DNA of 9,701 nt from JBBKWJ01 sp037968895 (GTDB taxonomy: Bacteria > Actinomycetota > Acidimicrobiia > Acidimicrobiales > SZUA-35), in NCBI GenBank assembly GCA_037968895.1, contig JBBKWJ010000137.1, positions 1 through 9,701 on the forward strand, read 5' to 3'. The notes beneath the pieces are model-generated. The model was not told the DNA's origin. It saw only the letters and a program-made list of their open reading frames with translations, and did not search any database. Positions 7,251 through 9,701 of the stretch are shown piece after piece. Made by a program: the position numbers and the translations under genes. Position 1 is the first letter of the stretch. Each line of letters opens with the position of its first letter.

Positions 7251-7264
7251 TAATCTCATCACCA
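7251..7264 (+). promoter_or_regulatory. candidate -10 box of the winged-helix regulator gene
   Basis: TAATCT at 7251-7256 fits the TANNNT -10 pattern and ends seven bases before the ATG at 7264, which has no convincing Shine-Dalgarno sequence. This mirrors the arrangement at mrpA and suggests a leaderless start. No recognisable -35 is seen at the expected spacing. Confidence 0.35.
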
Positions 7265-7560
7265 TGTTGACAGCCCCAGAACCTAACTTGCCCTCGTGGA
7301 CGTTTCTGACCAACCATGCTCACGTCCTCATTGCAATTAGCCGCAACCCTGACGCGCGACAAAAAGACGTTGCGTTCGTCGTCGGTATCACCGTTGGGGC
7401 GGCGCAACGAATCATCGCTGATCTTGAGCGCGAGGGTTACATAAGTCATGACCGTGTGGGGCGGCGAAACCACTACCGGGTCGTTGCCGACAAGTTGCTT
7501 CGTCACCCACTAGAGAATCAACACTCCGTCGGAGAGCTCATCACTTCCCTTGATCAATAA
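7264..7560 (+). CDS. small winged helix-turn-helix transcriptional regulator (MarR/ArsR-like)
   Basis: A 98-residue DNA-binding protein consisting almost entirely of one winged-helix domain. WTFLTNHAHVLIAISRNPD (12-30) forms the first helix; KDVAFVVGITVGAAQRIIADLEREGYI (34-60) contains the helix-turn-helix and recognition helix; SHDRVGRRNHYRV (61-73) forms the beta wing. The C-terminus RHPLENQHSVGELITSL (80-96) is typical of a small actinobacterial family annotated as MarR-like. The frame is open from an ATG at 7186, but 7264 is preferred: the extra 26 residues are low-complexity and lie in the AT-rich control region, while homologues start shortly before the SWTFLTNHA motif. There are no ligand- or metal-binding cysteines, so the signal sensed is unknown. 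Its head-to-head position with mrpA makes it the likely local regulator. Confidence 0.85.
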   Translation: MLTAPEPNLPSWTFLTNHAHVLIAISRNPDARQKDVAFVVGITVGAAQRIIADLEREGYISHDRVGRRNHYRVVADKLLRHPLENQHSVGELITSLDQ

Positions 7561-7631
7561 CGAGACAGGCTACGTCGCACTCTCATTGGCCTTCTCTGGA
7601 CGCGGCCCTGGATTGCGAGAAGCCCGCCTCG

Positions 7632-7660
7632 TTGATGAGACACGAGCTGTGCTGTACTAG
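7632..7660 (+). promoter_or_regulatory. weak candidate promoter upstream of glcD
   Basis: TTGATG at 7632-7637 is followed after 17 bases by TACTAG at 7655-7660; an alternative -10 is TGTACT at 7653-7658. Both are poor matches. It lies in the 169-base spacer between the regulator stop and glcD, where a promoter is expected. No rho-independent terminator for the regulator was found: a 5-base stem (7628-7632 with 7642-7646) has no T run. Confidence 0.25.
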
Positions 7661-7664
7661 GCGC

Positions 7665-7739
7665 GTGTCGCAGCAGACGGAAACCACCATCGAAGCTTCC
7701 AGCGATACGGCCGTCCCGACTGCAGCATCATGGGCCTGA
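7665..7739 (+). CDS. possible 24-residue leader peptide overlapping the glcD start
   Basis: A GTG-initiated frame at 7665 encodes VSQQTETTIEASSDTAVPTAASWA and stops at a TGA (7737-7739) that lies just inside glcD, overlapping its ATG at 7730 in another frame. glcD has no Shine-Dalgarno sequence, so translation could reach it by coupling from this short frame. There is no strong ribosome-binding site for the leader itself, and chance is possible. The peptide resembles nothing recognisable. Confidence 0.25.
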   Translation: MSQQTETTIEASSDTAVPTAASWA

Positions 7740-9232
7740 AGCGCCCTCGTCTCGCCCGGTTTGGCCTGGGTTCGCGTGCTGAGCGCACCGATGCGTCGAT
7801 TGATGCTGGGCTTGTTGACGATCTGATCCGTGCGATTGGCAAGGACCGAGTCCGTAACGATGCGGCCGAACGAGCGCTTCTTCGGCGCGACGCATCGGTC
7901 ATTGACACCGGAGTGTCTGGCCCAATCTGTTTCCCGACGACGACAGCGGAGGTGCAGGCGGTTGTGCGTGTTGCGAATATTCACGGCCGCCCGGTCGTGC
8001 CCCGTGGTGCCGGCACCGGCTTGGCCGGCGGAGCGGTCCCGCTTGATTCGCCGGTTGTCGTGTCGCTCGCCAAGATGAACAAGATCCTCGAGGTCGACAC
8101 TGCCTCGCGGATCGCTTGGGTTGAACCTGGCGTCGTCAATCTCGATCTGACCAAGCACCTCGGGCCGCTTGGCTATCACTTTGCTCCCGACCCATCGAGT
8201 CAGCAGGTCTGCACCATTGGCGGCAACGTTGCCAACAATTCTGGAGGTCCACACTGCCTTGCCTATGGTGTCACCAACCCTCACATTCTGGCGATCGAGG
8301 TAGTGCTCCCCGACGGCGAAGTGGCAATGCTTGGTGGCCTCGACCCAGAGCCACTTGGCCTCGACTTGCGAGGCGTATTTGTCGGTGGTGAGGGCACACT
8401 CGGCATCGCAACGCGCATAGCGGTCGTGCTCACTCCGAATCCCCCCGCACTCCGCACGCTTCTGCTGTCGTTCACAACTGTCAGGGAAGCTGCCAATACG
8501 GTGAGCGCCATCATTGCGGCTGGCATTGTTCCCGCCGCTCTCGAGGTGATGGACAAACGAATCACCCAGGCCGTCGAGAATTACGTGCACGCCGGCTACC
8601 CACTCGACGCAGGGGCGGTGTTGCTGTGCGAAGTCGATGGGCAAGCCGCTGGTGTCGCGATAGACGCCGATCGTGTCGCGGACATCGGGCGGGCCAACGG
8701 CGCCACCGCCGTCCGTGTTGCCGAGACGGAAGAAGAGCGGGCCTTGTTGTGGAAGGGCCGTAAAACCGCATTTGGAGCCATTGCGCAGATAGCTCCTGAC
8801 TACTACCTCCACGACACGGTGGTTCCCCGGTCGGCCCTCGCTGACGTGCTCGATGAGGTGTATCGCATCGCCGACAGCTACGACGTTCTTGTGATGAACG
8901 TCTTCCATGCGGGCGATGGGAACCTTCATCCACTGCTTATCTTCGACGCCCGCGATGAGGGCGTTATGGAGCGAGTGCACTCGGCCGGAGCCGAGATCGT
9001 TCGAGCGTCGCTTGCCGCCGGCGGCGTACTGTCAGGCGAGCACGGCATTGGCGTCGAGAAGCAAGAGTTCATGGATCTCATGTTCAGCGACGACGACATG
9101 GACCACCAGGCCCGTTTGCGCGCCGGTTTCGATCCTCTCTGTCGGGCAAACCCCGGCAAGGTCTTGCCGCTTGGCCACAGTTGCGCTGACATTCAGGCGT
9201 TGCACACTGTCCCCACCGGAGTTTGGGGATGA
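7730..9232 (+). CDS. glcD: glycolate oxidase subunit GlcD (FAD-linked)
   Basis: This 500-residue flavoprotein matches the usual GlcD length. An FAD-binding type 4 (PCMH/VAO-fold) domain covers about 60-235, with PRGAGTGLAGG (91-101), GGNVANNSGG (164-173) and FVGGEGTLGI (217-226). The FAD-oxidase C-terminal domain follows, with HAGDGNLHP (393-401), SGEHGIG (435-441) and the terminal NPGKVLP (474-480). With GlcE and an iron-sulfur GlcF subunit it oxidises glycolate to glyoxylate at the membrane, passing electrons to the respiratory chain. The ATG at 7730 is the only usual start codon (ATG, GTG or TTG) between the in-frame stop at 7658 and the conserved region. It lacks a Shine-Dalgarno sequence, and the first 25 or so residues are basic and not conserved in my recollection. 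D-lactate dehydrogenases share the fold, but the overlapping glcE supports GlcD. Confidence 0.93.
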   Translation: MGLKRPRLARFGLGSRAERTDASIDAGLVDDLIRAIGKDRVRNDAAERALLRRDASVIDTGVSGPICFPTTTAEVQAVVRVANIHGRPVVPRGAGTGLAGGAVPLDSPVVVSLAKMNKILEVDTASRIAWVEPGVVNLDLTKHLGPLGYHFAPDPSSQQVCTIGGNVANNSGGPHCLAYGVTNPHILAIEVVLPDGEVAMLGGLDPEPLGLDLRGVFVGGEGTLGIATRIAVVLTPNPPALRTLLLSFTTVREAANTVSAIIAAGIVPAALEVMDKRITQAVENYVHAGYPLDAGAVLLCEVDGQAAGVAIDADRVADIGRANGATAVRVAETEEERALLWKGRKTAFGAIAQIAPDYYLHDTVVPRSALADVLDEVYRIADSYDVLVMNVFHAGDGNLHPLLIFDARDEGVMERVHSAGAEIVRASLAAGGVLSGEHGIGVEKQEFMDLMFSDDDMDHQARLRAGFDPLCRANPGKVLPLGHSCADIQALHTVPTGVWG

Positions 9233-9701
9233 GCTCTGGGGAGTTCGACAAGTTGACGCTCGACTTTGCCAAGCTGATTGGCTCCGACGGTCCGATCGCG
9301 GTCGAGGGCGCCCGTACGCGATGGGGACTTGGAGGACCGCTCGATAGCGAGGCCCGCGTCGTCAAAGCGCCGGCTGGCGTCGTCACGTACCAGCCTGAAG
9401 AAATGACGGTGCACGTGCGAGCGGGCACATCTGTCGACGAACTGAAGGCCGCGCTGCTCGAAAAGGGTCAGCGGGTCCCGTTGCCCGACCGTGGCGGCAC
9501 GGTTGGCGGTGCAATCGCCGTTGGTGAAAACCATCCTCACATGCTTGGACTCGGCGCAATCCGGACGAGCCTTCTGCAGATTACATACGTGTCGGCCGAG
9601 GGAAAGATCGTCAAGGGCGGCGGCCCAACCGTCAAGAACGTGAGCGGATTCGACATCCCGAGACTCATGGTCGGTTCGCTCGGAACTCTTGGTCTGTTCA
9701 G
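9229..9701 (+). CDS. glcE: glycolate oxidase subunit GlcE, 3' end beyond the window
   Basis: The first 157 residues of a second FAD-binding type 4 protein are visible, running to the window edge without a stop. Recognisable segments are VRAGTSVDELKAALLEKGQ (63-81), the glycine-rich GGTVGGAIAVG (89-99) and TVKNVSGFDIPRLMVGSLGTLGLF (134-157), which is characteristic of GlcE. GlcE is the flavin-binding partner of GlcD in glycolate oxidase. The ATG overlaps the glcD stop by four bases (ATGA, 9229-9232), and a GGAG sequence lies seven bases upstream, so the two are translationally coupled. Full-length GlcE is about 350-400 residues, so more than half is missing. A glcF gene would be expected next but cannot be seen. 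Confidence 0.92.
   Translation, partial: MSSGEFDKLTLDFAKLIGSDGPIAVEGARTRWGLGGPLDSEARVVKAPAGVVTYQPEEMTVHVRAGTSVDELKAALLEKGQRVPLPDRGGTVGGAIAVGENHPHMLGLGAIRTSLLQITYVSAEGKIVKGGGPTVKNVSGFDIPRLMVGSLGTLGLF

Noticed and set aside
7186..7263. Upstream extension of the regulator to an ATG at 7186
   Set aside because: The added residues are low-complexity, lie in the AT-rich control region and lack a ribosome-binding site.
7621..7646. Rho-independent terminator after the regulator gene
   Set aside because: Only a 5-base stem with a 9-base loop and no T run is present.
7583..8980. A 465-codon open frame on the minus strand opposite glcD
   Set aside because: It is fully antisense to the well-supported glcD, shows no recognisable motif and has a His/Arg/Asp-rich composition typical of a shadow frame in GC-rich DNA.

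Overview
The window looks like a moderately GC-rich actinobacterial chromosome, probably Actinomycetota. The evidence is the Rv1284-type beta-carbonic anhydrase, the style of the small winged-helix regulator, 4-base gene overlaps and likely leaderless starts. A finer placement, for example aquatic Acidimicrobiia, is only a guess. There is no sign of mobile elements, CRISPR, tRNA or rRNA.

Layout. (1) Positions 1-970, plus strand: the decayed remnant of an ltrA-like membrane protein gene, cut by the window edge and broken by frame changes, a stop codon and two apparent internal deletions. (2) Positions 971-7149, minus strand: an eight-gene operon reading mrpA, mrpB, mrpC, mrpD, mrpE, mrpF, mrpG, then a beta-carbonic anhydrase gene. 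It encodes all seven subunits of a Mrp-type Na+/H+ antiporter plus a soluble zinc enzyme that interconverts CO2 and bicarbonate. All seven junctions are 4-base stop/start overlaps. (3) Positions 7150-7263: a short AT-rich divergent control region with candidate -10 boxes close to both start codons and small GATA/TATC inverted repeats. (4) Positions 7264-7560, plus strand: a 98-residue winged-helix regulator, the obvious candidate to control the Mrp operon. (5) Positions 7561-7729: a spacer with a possible short leader ORF. (6) Positions 7730-9701, plus strand: glcD and the start of glcE, glycolate oxidase subunits, again overlapping by 4 bases; glcE runs off the window.

How the parts fit. Mrp imports protons while exporting sodium. 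A carbonic anhydrase translated with it would supply or buffer protons and bicarbonate at the inner face of the membrane. The coupled unit of antiporter, carbonic anhydrase and adjacent regulator is the most interesting part of the window. Glycolate oxidation feeds glyoxylate metabolism and probably forms a separate transcription unit.
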